Shown piece after piece: positions 1-5,703 of a stretch of DNA of 5,929 nucleotides. The position numbers and the translations under genes were made by a program. The notes under the pieces are model-generated. The model was not told where the DNA came from. It saw only the letters and a list, made by a program, of their open reading frames with translations, and searched no databases. Each line of letters opens with the position of its first letter. Position 1 is the stretch's first letter. The DNA comes from Chloroflexota bacterium (GTDB taxonomy: Bacteria > Chloroflexota > Anaerolineae > 4572-78 > J111): contig RFJV01000640.1 in assembly GCA_003694775.1 (NCBI GenBank), positions 1 to 5,929 of the forward strand, given 5' to 3'.

Positions 1-153
1 ACCCTGCACCAGCCGCTCCACCAGGCAATGGCCGTCCTCGCCACCGCCCCCCACCCCGACACGGCCCGGCAGTTCGTTGATTTTGTGGCCGGCCCGCAGG
101 GACAGCAGGTGCTCCGCCAGTACGGCTTTCTGCCGCCGGGAGCGTCTCAATGA
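1..153 (+). CDS. modA: Molybdate ABC transporter substrate-binding protein ModA, C-terminal end (partial)
   Basis: Only the last 50 residues and the TGA stop are in the window; the gene begins upstream. The visible tail reads through A-M-A-V-L, then [17 protein letters not shown], then YGFLPPG. The pattern 'A..F.dFv..p.GQ.vL..yGF' is the usual closing segment of ModA-type periplasmic oxyanion-binding proteins, which capture molybdate or tungstate and deliver it to the ModB-ModC importer. The stop overlaps the modB start (ATGA), which implies translational coupling. The tail alone cannot separate molybdate from tungstate specificity, because the anion-contacting residues lie upstream. The assignment rests on the tail motif and on the adjacent modB and modC. 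Confidence 0.87.
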   Translation, partial: TLHQPLHQAMAVLATAPHPDTARQFVDFVAGPQGQQVLRQYGFLPPGASQ

Positions 154-815
154 CCGGCTTCGACTGGTTTCCGCTGTGGCTTTCCCTGCGGGTGGCCGCA
201 ACCGCCACCCTGCTCATCCTGCTGACCGGCGTCCCCCTGGCCTGGCTGTTGGCCCGCCACCACTTCCCCGGACGGGACCTGCTGGGCAGTCTGACCTCGA
301 TGCCGCTGGTCCTGCCGCCCACCGTGCTGGGCTACTACCTGCTGGTCGCCCTGGGCCGGCAGAGTCCCCTGGGCCGGTGGCTGGAAGCGGCGGGATTACC
401 GCTGGTCTTTACCTGGCGCGGGGCGGTGATTGCCGCCTCGGTGGCCGCCTTTCCCCTGATGGTGGAAACGGCGCGAGCCGGCTTTGAAGGGGTGGACCCC
501 CGGTTGGAGCAGGTCGCCCGAACGCTGGGCCGCTCCAACCTGTACATTTTCTGGCGGGTCACTCTACCGCTGGCCTGGCCCGGAATCCTGGCCGGAACGG
601 CGCTCACCTTTGCCCGCGCCCTGGGCGACTTCGGGGCCACCCTGATGGTGGCAGGCAACATTCCGGGCCGCACCCAAACAATGTCGATTTACATTTACGA
701 CCTGATTCAGGCCAACCGTCTGGCCGAAGCCAACAGCGTGGTTCTGCTGATGACCGTGGTTGCCGTGGGCCTGCTGTTGGTAGGCCGGTACACGGCTCGC
801 CGGGCGCTGAGGTAG
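150..815 (+). CDS. modB: Molybdate ABC transporter permease ModB
   Basis: This 221-residue inner-membrane permease has the usual length for ModB. It would form the homodimeric channel that passes molybdate from ModA into the cytoplasm, powered by ModC. About five hydrophobic segments are visible, near residues 13-35, 51-68, 90-107, 143-160 and 197-213. The motif [14 protein letters not shown] (52-65) is typical of ModB. The cytoplasmic EAA coupling loop, which contacts the ATPase, lies near 120-145 ([10 protein letters not shown]...VTLPLAWPG). The next conserved stretch, [20 protein letters not shown], is also characteristic of ModB/CysT-type permeases. The ATG at 150 overlaps the modA stop and has a GGGAG ribosome site at 138-142, so this start is well supported. 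modC follows after 4 bases. CysT/CysW sulfate permeases are related, but the length and order favour ModB. Confidence 0.95.
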   Translation: MTGFDWFPLWLSLRVAATATLLILLTGVPLAWLLARHHFPGRDLLGSLTSMPLVLPPTVLGYYLLVALGRQSPLGRWLEAAGLPLVFTWRGAVIAASVAAFPLMVETARAGFEGVDPRLEQVARTLGRSNLYIFWRVTLPLAWPGILAGTALTFARALGDFGATLMVAGNIPGRTQTMSIYIYDLIQANRLAEANSVVLLMTVVAVGLLLVGRYTARRALR

Positions 816-819
816 CCCT

Positions 820-1944
820 ATGCTGGACATCCGCATCCAGAAGCGGCTCAAATCGTTTACCCTGGATATCGACCTGCACCTGCCGCCCGGCCTGACCGCG
901 CTGTTTGGCCGCTCCGGCGCGGGCAAAAGTATGACCCTCTCCTGTATTGCCGGCCTGTCCAGGCCGGACGCGGGCCGCATTGTGGTGGGCGGGCGGGTGT
1001 TTTTTGACCACCGGCTTGGGATAAACCTGCCGCCCCAACAGCGCCGTCTGGGCTATGTTCTGCAGGACTACCTGCTGTTTCCGCACCTGTCGGTGGCCGA
1101 AAATATCGCTTTTGGTCTGGCGGGCCGCTCCCGCGAGGAGAAGAAAGCCGTGGTGCAGGACCTGCTGGCCCGGATGGAGCTATCCGGCCTGGAAAACCGC
1201 CGGCCCGCGGAGCTGAGCGGCGGGCAACAGCAGAGAGTCGCTCTGGCGCGGGCGCTGGCAACCCGCCCCCAGGTACTCCTGCTGGACGAACCTTTTTCCG
1301 CCCTCGACGGCCCGACGCGGGCACGTCTGCGCCGGGACCTGCGCCGGCTCCGGCAGGAGTTCAACCTGACCATCCTGCTGGTCACCCACAACCTGAGCGA
1401 AGCCTATCTCCTGGCGGACCGCATCGCCGTGATGGAGGCCGGGCAGGTGCTTCAGGTCGACCCGCCGGAGGCGGTGGTGCACCATCCCCACAGCCGGCAG
1501 GTCGCAGAACTGACCGGGGCACGGAACTTTTTTACCGGCGTCATCACCGCCCACACCGATACAGACACGCGCCTGCGGGTCGGCCAGATGGAGCTGGCCG
1601 CGCCTCGCCTGAACGCGGCCATCGGAGCGCGGGTGGAGCTGGCCGTCCGCCCGGAGCGAATTATGCTGATTCGCAAGGATGTGCGGATTGGACCGCGGGA
1701 AAATCAGGTAGTCGGTCAGATTGTGGAGGAGCTGACCGACGGCTTCAACTACACCCTGTTTTTCCGCCTGGACGAGGGCCAGCGGTTGAGCGAATCGAGC
1801 TACGACCTGGAGATTGTCCTTCCGGCCTACGTATACGAGCGCCTGGGCGTCCACCGCGACCACCGCTGGGCGGCAACCATCAAACGGGAGGCCATCCAGA
1901 TTCTGGGCCTTTCCGGAATTCAGAGGGAAGCAGTAGGGAGGTAA
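820..1944 (+). CDS. modC: Molybdate ABC transporter ATP-binding protein ModC
   Basis: This 374-residue cytoplasmic ATPase would drive molybdate import through ModB. All nucleotide-binding motifs are intact: Walker A GRSGAGKS (30-37), Q-loop Gln82, signature LSGGQ (132-136), Walker B LLLDE (153-157), D-loop SALD (160-163) and H-loop His190. After residue ~230 comes a TOBE/Mop-like regulatory region with GARNFFTGVI (233-242) and VRPERIMLI (276-284). A second half (about 298-362) ends with LPAYVYERLG and a WAATIKREAIQIL strand. This C-terminal half looks more divergent and slightly longer than the classical Mop domain that senses molybdate. The ATG at 820 is preceded by GAGG at 809-812 with 7-base spacing. 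The 4-base gap to modB supports one operon. Related sulfate, spermidine or tungstate ATPases share these motifs; the modA-modB context gives the name. Confidence 0.94.
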   Translation: MLDIRIQKRLKSFTLDIDLHLPPGLTALFGRSGAGKSMTLSCIAGLSRPDAGRIVVGGRVFFDHRLGINLPPQQRRLGYVLQDYLLFPHLSVAENIAFGLAGRSREEKKAVVQDLLARMELSGLENRRPAELSGGQQQRVALARALATRPQVLLLDEPFSALDGPTRARLRRDLRRLRQEFNLTILLVTHNLSEAYLLADRIAVMEAGQVLQVDPPEAVVHHPHSRQVAELTGARNFFTGVITAHTDTDTRLRVGQMELAAPRLNAAIGARVELAVRPERIMLIRKDVRIGPRENQVVGQIVEELTDGFNYTLFFRLDEGQRLSESSYDLEIVLPAYVYERLGVHRDHRWAATIKREAIQILGLSGIQREAVGR

Positions 1945-1950
1945 ACCCTA

Positions 1951-2006
1951 CCGCACTACCGCACTACCGCACTACCGCACTATCGCACTACCGCACTATC
2001 GCACTA
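1951..2006. repeat. Seven tandem copies of an 8-base unit, YCGCACTA
   Basis: Seven head-to-tail octamers fill 56 bases. Copies 1-4 and 6 read CCGCACTA; copies 5 and 7 read TCGCACTA, so the only variation is C/T at the first base. The sequence just before (CCCTA, 1946-1950) looks like a decayed partial copy. The array starts 6 bases after the modC stop and ends 35 bases before the TauE/SafE start. The unit is not a multiple of three and no reading frame uses it. It resembles the short tandemly repeated repetitive (STRR) sequences known from cyanobacteria and other bacteria, but I do not recognise this unit. No function can be assigned from the sequence. Confidence 0.95.
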
Positions 2007-2041
2007 TCATACCTTTATATCCGGTTGAACCTGGTTCTGCC

Positions 2042-2845
2042 ATGAAACGTTTATCTATTTCTCCCCAAGCCCGTCTGTCTTTTTTATACGCCGTACCGAT
2101 TGGCCTGCTGGGGGGGCTGATGGGGCTGGGCGGGGCAGAGTTCCGCCTGCCGGTGCTGGCCGGGCCGCTGGGCTATCCGGCCCGGCAGGCCACACCGCTC
2201 AATCTGGCGGTCAGCCTGGCAACCATTGTCACCGCGGTCATCGTCCGCGGGCGGACGCTGTCGCTGGCACCGGTGACCGCGGCCTGGCCGGTCATTGCGG
2301 CAATGATTGCCGGCGCGGTGACCAGTGCCTTCTGGGGCGCTGGCGCGGCCCGGCGGGCGTCGAATGAGCAGTTGGAGCGGGTCATTCTGGTCCTGCTGGT
2401 CGGCATCGGTGGGGTGCTGATGGGGGAGGCGTTTCTGCCGCAGGATGTGGGCGGTCTCCTCCCGGAAACGGCGGCAGTACAGGCCGTGGCCGGCGTGGGG
2501 TTTGGCCTGACGATTGGCCTGGTCAGCAGTATGCTGGGGGTGGCCGGCGGCGAGCTGATTATTCCCACCCTGGTGCTGGCGTTTGGTCTGGGCGTAAAAG
2601 CCGCGGGGACGGCCAGCCTGGTTATCAGCCTGCCCACGGTGCTGGTGGGGCTGGCCCGCTACGCCCGGCACGGTGCGCTGGACGACCGGGCCGCGCTGAA
2701 AGAGGTTGTTCTGCCGATGAGCATCGGTTCGGTGCTGGGCGCGGGGACGGGCGGTCTGCTGGTGGGGCTGGTGCCCGCCGCGGCCCTCAAATTTGTGCTG
2801 GGTGCGGTGCTGATTGTCTCCGCAGTGCGGATTTTCCGGCATTAG
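2042..2845 (+). CDS. TauE/SafE-family membrane permease (putative sulfur oxyanion or anion transporter)
   Basis: This 267-residue, very hydrophobic protein fits the TauE/SafE (formerly DUF81) family, usually about 250-270 residues with eight or so membrane helices and an internal duplication. Both half-repeats are visible: GLLGGLMGLGGAEFRLPVL (21-39) and GLVSSMLGVAGGELIIPTL (159-177). Each is followed by the helix that starts family-style: A-T-P-L-N-L-A in the first half and G-T-A-S-L-V-I-S in the second. Characterised relatives export sulfite, sulfoacetate or related anions; the substrate here is unknown. It follows modC after an octamer array, so it could be read with modABC or separately. 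No good ribosome site is seen before the ATG at 2042, but the hydrophobic start makes that ATG the natural choice. No clear rho-independent terminator follows. A role with molybdate or sulfur metabolism is inference from position only. Confidence 0.88.
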   Translation: MKRLSISPQARLSFLYAVPIGLLGGLMGLGGAEFRLPVLAGPLGYPARQATPLNLAVSLATIVTAVIVRGRTLSLAPVTAAWPVIAAMIAGAVTSAFWGAGAARRASNEQLERVILVLLVGIGGVLMGEAFLPQDVGGLLPETAAVQAVAGVGFGLTIGLVSSMLGVAGGELIIPTLVLAFGLGVKAAGTASLVISLPTVLVGLARYARHGALDDRAALKEVVLPMSIGSVLGAGTGGLLVGLVPAAALKFVLGAVLIVSAVRIFRH

Positions 2846-2857
2846 GAACAGCAGGAT

Positions 2858-2875
2858 AAATGCACTCTGGGTAAG
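2858..2875 (+). repeat. 18-base direct repeat, copy 1
   Basis: AAATGCACTCTGGGTAAG occurs here, 12 bases after the permease stop, and again without a mismatch at 3035-3052, an offset of 177 bases. The bases on each side of the two copies differ, so the match is exactly 18 bases. The copies bracket the palindrome cluster. They could be the ends or target duplication of a small inserted element, or two copies of a protein-binding site. Confidence 0.9.
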
Positions 2876-2926
2876 ATAGCCCCGAAATACCCAAAGGGCA
2901 CAGGTGAATTTCCGGGCTGTTACAAA

Positions 2927-2947
2927 AAGTCGGCTAAAAGCCGACTT
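2927..2947. repeat. Perfect 9-base hairpin, terminator-like on the minus strand
   Basis: AAGTCGGCT (2927-2935) pairs perfectly with AGCCGACTT (2939-2947) around a 3-base AAA loop. On the + strand the stem is followed by GGG, not a T-run, so it does not look like a terminator for the permease. On the minus strand the stem runs into TTTTT (complement of 2924-2928), which resembles a rho-independent terminator for leftward transcription, yet no leftward gene is seen here. It may simply be one arm of the repeat element. Confidence 0.85.
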
Positions 2948-2955
2948 GGGCCAAC

Positions 2956-2973
2956 AGTCTGCTTCAGCAGACT
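2956..2973. repeat. Perfect 8-base hairpin, sister of the preceding one
   Basis: AGTCTGCT (2956-2963) pairs with AGCAGACT (2966-2973) around a 2-base loop. The arm differs from the core of the previous hairpin (AGTCGGCT) at one base, and that change is compensated in the other arm, so the two hairpins appear to be diverged copies with the pairing conserved. They are 8 bases apart. Confidence 0.85.
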
Positions 2974-2981
2974 TGTCATAA

Positions 2982-3006
2982 CAGCCTGAATTTCAATTCA
3001 AGGCTG
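2982..3006. repeat. Third hairpin, 11-base stem with one bulge
   Basis: CAGCC followed by TGAATT (2982-2992) pairs with AATTCA (2995-3000) and GGCTG (3002-3006), with A3001 bulged and a 2-base loop. Its left arm overlaps the right arm of the outer inverted repeat (2979-2986), so the two structures exclude each other. No T-run follows, so terminator function is not supported. Confidence 0.7.
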
Positions 3007-3034
3007 ACCCGGCAAAATATCCGGCAAAAATTTG

Positions 3035-3052
3035 AAATGCACTCTGGGTAAG
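3035..3052 (+). repeat. 18-base direct repeat, copy 2
   Basis: This is the second exact copy of AAATGCACTCTGGGTAAG. It ends 8 bases before the -35 box of the predicted kinase promoter, a position typical of activator-binding sites. Its twin lies just after the permease gene, so a regulatory role and an element-boundary role are both possible. Confidence 0.9.
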
Positions 3053-3060
3053 TTCTGCTA

Positions 3061-3089
3061 TTGAGTCTGTTGCCTTTTTATGATACAAT
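3061..3089 (+). promoter_or_regulatory. Predicted sigma70-type promoter for the kinase operon
   Basis: A -35 box TTGAGT (3061-3066, four of six to consensus) and a -10 box TACAAT (3084-3089, five of six) are separated by the optimal 17 bases. A TG one base before the -10 box gives an extended -10 element. The transcript would start near 3096-3097, leaving a leader of about 77 bases before the kinase ATG. Assignment is by consensus match only; sigma-factor preference in this organism is unknown. Confidence 0.65.
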
Positions 3090-3104
3090 AGAAACGGCTG
3101 TTGT

Positions 3105-3139
3105 AACTGCTCAGGTCAACAGAAAAATTCTGAGCAGTT
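3105..3139. promoter_or_regulatory. Perfect 10-base inverted repeat in the kinase leader (operator or leader hairpin)
   Basis: AACTGCTCAG (3105-3114) is exactly complementary to CTGAGCAGTT (3130-3139), separated by 15 bases. It begins about 8 bases after the predicted transcription start. As DNA it could bind a dimeric repressor; as RNA it could form a stem with an A-rich loop ending about 34 bases before the ATG. No T-run follows, so it is not a terminator. Arm length and perfect match make chance unlikely, but the function is unknown. Confidence 0.7.
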
Positions 3140-3173
3140 CCGTCGATAATTGTCTTTTTACGAGAAACGCACC

Positions 3174-5678
3174 ATGCCGCGCCGCTGTCCGGTCTGCCAG
3201 CAGACAATTGAGCCGGAGATGTCCGTGTGCCCCCACTGCGGAGCCGGTCTGCCGCCCCCCACGGATGAGCTGACCACCCGCATCATCGCCCCTGCGGCTG
3301 AGGAGACCGAAGACGAGGCCGTCACCCGCAGACTGCCCGACACCGCCCCCACCGATGACCTGACCACCCGCATCATCACCCCCGCGGCTGAGGAGACCGA
3401 AGACGAGGCCGCCACCCGCAGACTGCCCGACACCACCCCCACCGACGACCTGACCACCCGCATCATCGCCCCCGCGGCTGAGGAAACCGAAGACGAGGCC
3501 GCTACCCGTATCCTGCCCGACACCACCCCCACCGATGACCTGACCACCCGCGTCATCACCCCCGCGGCAGGAGAAACCATCGCCGAGACCGCCTCCCACA
3601 CCCTTCCAGACACCGCGCCCACCGAAATCCTGCCCACCGAGGCGGTTGCGCTAACCAGGCAGGCAGAGGCAGAAAAAACCGCGGTCCCGGCTGTCGGGCC
3701 GGAAACGACCATCCACCGCCCACCGGCGGCAGTGGAGCCGGGGGTACTCCTGCAGAACCGCTACAAGCTGGAGCGAATGCTGGGCAAGGGCGGCTTCGGC
3801 GCGGTCTATCTGGCCCAGGATGTCAAGCTGAAGCGGGTCTGTGTGGTCAAGCAGATGCTTCTGCCCCCCGGCGTGTCGCCCAAAGAAATGGATATTTACC
3901 GCCTCAACTTTGAGCGGGAAGCCAGCCTGCTGGTTCAGCTCAACCATCCCGGCCACCCCAGCATTCCGGAAATTTACGACTACTTCTCCGATGCCAGCGG
4001 CAACTATCTGGTCATGAAGTACATCGAGGGGCAGAGCCTGCAGGACCTGCTGGTCGAGCGGGAGGGCAAACTGCCGTGGCGCGAGGCCGTGCGCTATCTG
4101 GTGGATGTAGCCGACGCCCTGCACTATATGCACACCATCGGCCAGGAGCCGGTCATGCACCGGGACATCAAGCCGGCCAACATCCTGCTGGGCACCGACA
4201 ACCGGGTCTGGCTGGTCGATTTTGGGCTGGCCAAGGCCACCCCCGTACAGAGCAGTGACCAGATGGCGACCCTCAGTGCCGGCAGTCTGGGCTACACCCC
4301 GCTGGAGCAGTGGCGGGGCAAAGCCGTGCCCACCTCCGATGTGTACGCCCTCGGCGCAACGCTGTTTCATCTGGTTACCGGACAAAACCCGTCGGACTCC
4401 TTCCAGGGCGAATTTTACCTGGCAAAAATCAAGGAACTGCACGGCCATTTTCCCTCTATCCGCACCATCGACCGCAAACTGCCCGAAGCGCTGGATGCCA
4501 TCATCCACCAGGCTACCGCCCCCGACCCCGTGGAGCGACCTTCTGCCTCCCAGCTCAAACAGCAGTTGGAAACCCTGATTTCCGCGGAGCGGGGTGTCGC
4601 TCTCTTCACCTTCAAAAGTGGGGAAACGGCCAATACCCCGGAGGAGCTGGTCGCCCTGTGCGAGCAGTACCGCGCTGAGGCCGAAGAATACCTGTACAAC
4701 GGCAGTTTCGAACGCTGGTTCACCATCATCAACCGCAACGACCTGGCCGATGCCGCGGCCCAGGCGGTGCGGGTCGGCAAGAACCGCCGCGACGGCCTGG
4801 AAAAATTCCTCAAACTGCTGGTCCCCAACCTGTTCTGGCGGCGGCTGGGCCGGGCCGCGCTCAAAGTATTCCTGTCCATCCTGGAGGCTCTGCTCATCTT
4901 TCTGGTGGCGGTGCTGGTTCTGCTCATCGCCGGCTCTTACGGCCTGCGCTGGATAATTCAGCAGTCCATCGCCGCTTACCCCTGGGATTACTACGCCCTG
5001 GACCTGGAGCATGAAAACCGCTACACCGAAAGCTACCTGAACCAGATTGTTCGCCAGAACACCCGGGCCTACCTGCAGGATGTTCAGCTCGACCTGCGCC
5101 CGCCAGACCAGCTTCTGTTTACCGGCAACTTTGCCGGCCTGGTGCAGTTCGACCTGCCGGTGCGGCTGGAGCACCACCAGAACCGGCCCTACTTCTACAT
5201 CACCCGGCTGAACGACATCCCGCTCCGCCTGCTGGGCGACAACCTGACCCAGGGCGTCAACCGGGGCATCGACCTGATGTTCGACCGCGCCCCCATCGAC
5301 ATCACCGCCCTGCGCCTGACCGACAGCGCCATCTACTTTTCGGTCGACAAGAGCGGGCGCGTCCCCTGGACCCCGCCGCCCACGCCGGTCATCCCGCCGA
5401 CTCCCACCCCTACCCCCACCCCGCAAGGCATCACCCTGCTGGCCGTTTTCAACGAAGTTGGCTTTGACATCCTCCTGCAAATCGGTGAGCAAGAGTGGCT
5501 TATCCCTGCCGGCGACAGCAAGGCCATCGAACTGGAACCGGGCACATACCGCTTTACCGCCCGCTACACCGACGGCCAATTGGCCGCGCAGGGAGAAAAA
5601 ACCTGGACCGCCAGAGCCTACAAATGGCGCATCCAAATGCTTCCTACCCCCACGCCACCAGCCCAGGCTACACCTTGA
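3174..5678 (+). CDS. Transmembrane Ser/Thr protein kinase with N-terminal zinc ribbon
   Basis: This 834-residue receptor-like kinase should phosphorylate Ser/Thr on cytoplasmic proteins in response to an outside signal. A zinc ribbon comes first (Cys5, Cys8, Cys19, Cys22), then four 30-residue Thr-rich repeats (29-148). The kinase domain (about 197-470) is complete: glycine loop GKGGFGAV (204-211), Lys226, helix-C Glu249, HRD (329-331) with Lys333 and Asn336, DFG (349-351) and a PLE in place of APE (376-378). A helical segment follows (about 475-550; YLYNGSFERWF, RNDLADAA, GLEKFLKLL), then one membrane helix (about 565-588). Outside lies a beta-rich region (about 637-724) loosely like DUF2993/TULIP-type lipid-binding folds, a Pro-Thr linker (733-750), a small beta domain (753-823) and a Pro-Thr tail. 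The ATG at 3174 puts the zinc ribbon at the N-terminus; an in-frame TTG at 3150 lacks a ribosome site. GAGA at 3162-3165 is a weak site. The ligand is unknown. Confidence 0.93.
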   Translation: MPRRCPVCQQTIEPEMSVCPHCGAGLPPPTDELTTRIIAPAAEETEDEAVTRRLPDTAPTDDLTTRIITPAAEETEDEAATRRLPDTTPTDDLTTRIIAPAAEETEDEAATRILPDTTPTDDLTTRVITPAAGETIAETASHTLPDTAPTEILPTEAVALTRQAEAEKTAVPAVGPETTIHRPPAAVEPGVLLQNRYKLERMLGKGGFGAVYLAQDVKLKRVCVVKQMLLPPGVSPKEMDIYRLNFEREASLLVQLNHPGHPSIPEIYDYFSDASGNYLVMKYIEGQSLQDLLVEREGKLPWREAVRYLVDVADALHYMHTIGQEPVMHRDIKPANILLGTDNRVWLVDFGLAKATPVQSSDQMATLSAGSLGYTPLEQWRGKAVPTSDVYALGATLFHLVTGQNPSDSFQGEFYLAKIKELHGHFPSIRTIDRKLPEALDAIIHQATAPDPVERPSASQLKQQLETLISAERGVALFTFKSGETANTPEELVALCEQYRAEAEEYLYNGSFERWFTIINRNDLADAAAQAVRVGKNRRDGLEKFLKLLVPNLFWRRLGRAALKVFLSILEALLIFLVAVLVLLIAGSYGLRWIIQQSIAAYPWDYYALDLEHENRYTESYLNQIVRQNTRAYLQDVQLDLRPPDQLLFTGNFAGLVQFDLPVRLEHHQNRPYFYITRLNDIPLRLLGDNLTQGVNRGIDLMFDRAPIDITALRLTDSAIYFSVDKSGRVPWTPPPTPVIPPTPTPTPTPQGITLLAVFNEVGFDILLQIGEQEWLIPAGDSKAIELEPGTYRFTARYTDGQLAAQGEKTWTARAYKWRIQMLPTPTPPAQATP
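3258..3617 (+). repeat. Four 90-base in-frame tandem repeats coding a 30-residue unit
   Basis: Four 90-base units (3258-3347, 3348-3437, 3438-3527, 3528-3617) lie between the zinc ribbon and the kinase domain. Each encodes PTDDLTTRII, then a PAAEETEDEA block, then a TR.LPDT block. Units 2 and 3 differ at only about 7 of 90 bases; unit 4 is the most diverged and a degenerate fifth start (PTEILPTEA) follows. The repeat is acidic, rich in Thr and Pro and probably disordered. Its near-identity suggests recent duplication and possible copy-number variation between strains. Confidence 0.95.
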
Positions 5679-5703
5679 CTTTGAAAATTTTGGGTGCAGA
5701 ACA

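Larger units (their letters stand above)
2915..2986. repeat. Outer inverted repeat enclosing two hairpins
   Basis: GGCTGTTA at 2915-2922 is exactly complementary to TAACAGCC at 2979-2986. The two 8-base arms enclose the hairpins at 2927-2947 and 2956-2973, giving a cruciform-like structure of about 72 bases. This nested layout resembles REP/BIME-like or very small non-autonomous mobile elements in bacteria. No transposase or other coding part is present. The family is not identified. Confidence 0.8.
2846..3173. other. Structured intergenic region between the permease and the kinase
   Basis: This 328-base gap has no convincing gene. It is clearly richer in A and T than the flanking coding DNA. 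From left to right it holds the first copy of an 18-base direct repeat (2858-2875), a nest of inverted repeats (2915-3006), two copies of CCGGCAAAA 12 bases apart (3009-3017 and 3021-3029), the second 18-base copy (3035-3052), a promoter (3061-3089) and a 10-base inverted repeat in the leader of the kinase gene (3105-3139). It separates two transcription units on the same strand. Confidence 0.8.

Noticed and set aside
77..487. A 136-codon + strand frame overlapping modA and modB
   Set aside because: It overlaps the clear modB frame, has an Arg/Pro/Gly-rich translation and matches no family pattern.
1951..2006. CRISPR array
   Set aside because: The units are 8 bases with no spacers between them, so this is a simple tandem repeat.
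2005..2020. TATCAT and TATATC as -10 boxes for the permease
   Set aside because: No acceptable -35 box lies 16-18 bases upstream; the region there is the octamer array. The AT-rich patch may still help transcription, but the evidence is too thin.
2023..2036. Short palindromes GGTTGAACC and AACCTGGTT before the permease
   Set aside because: Four-base arms in a 14-base stretch are easily produced by chance; not supported as an operator.
2084..2842. A 252-codon open frame on the minus strand opposite the TauE/SafE permease
   Set aside because: Its translation is rich in Gln, His, Arg and Pro with no domain pattern, while the + strand frame is a clear membrane protein with an internal duplication.
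3150..3173. Upstream TTG as the kinase start
   Set aside because: It would add eight residues (MSFYEKRT) before the zinc ribbon, has no ribosome site and is a rarer start codon than the ATG at 3174.
3061..3273. A 70-codon + strand frame starting at TTG
   Set aside because: It starts inside the predicted -35 box, runs through the leader inverted repeat and overlaps the zinc-ribbon coding sequence in another frame. No ribosome site is seen.
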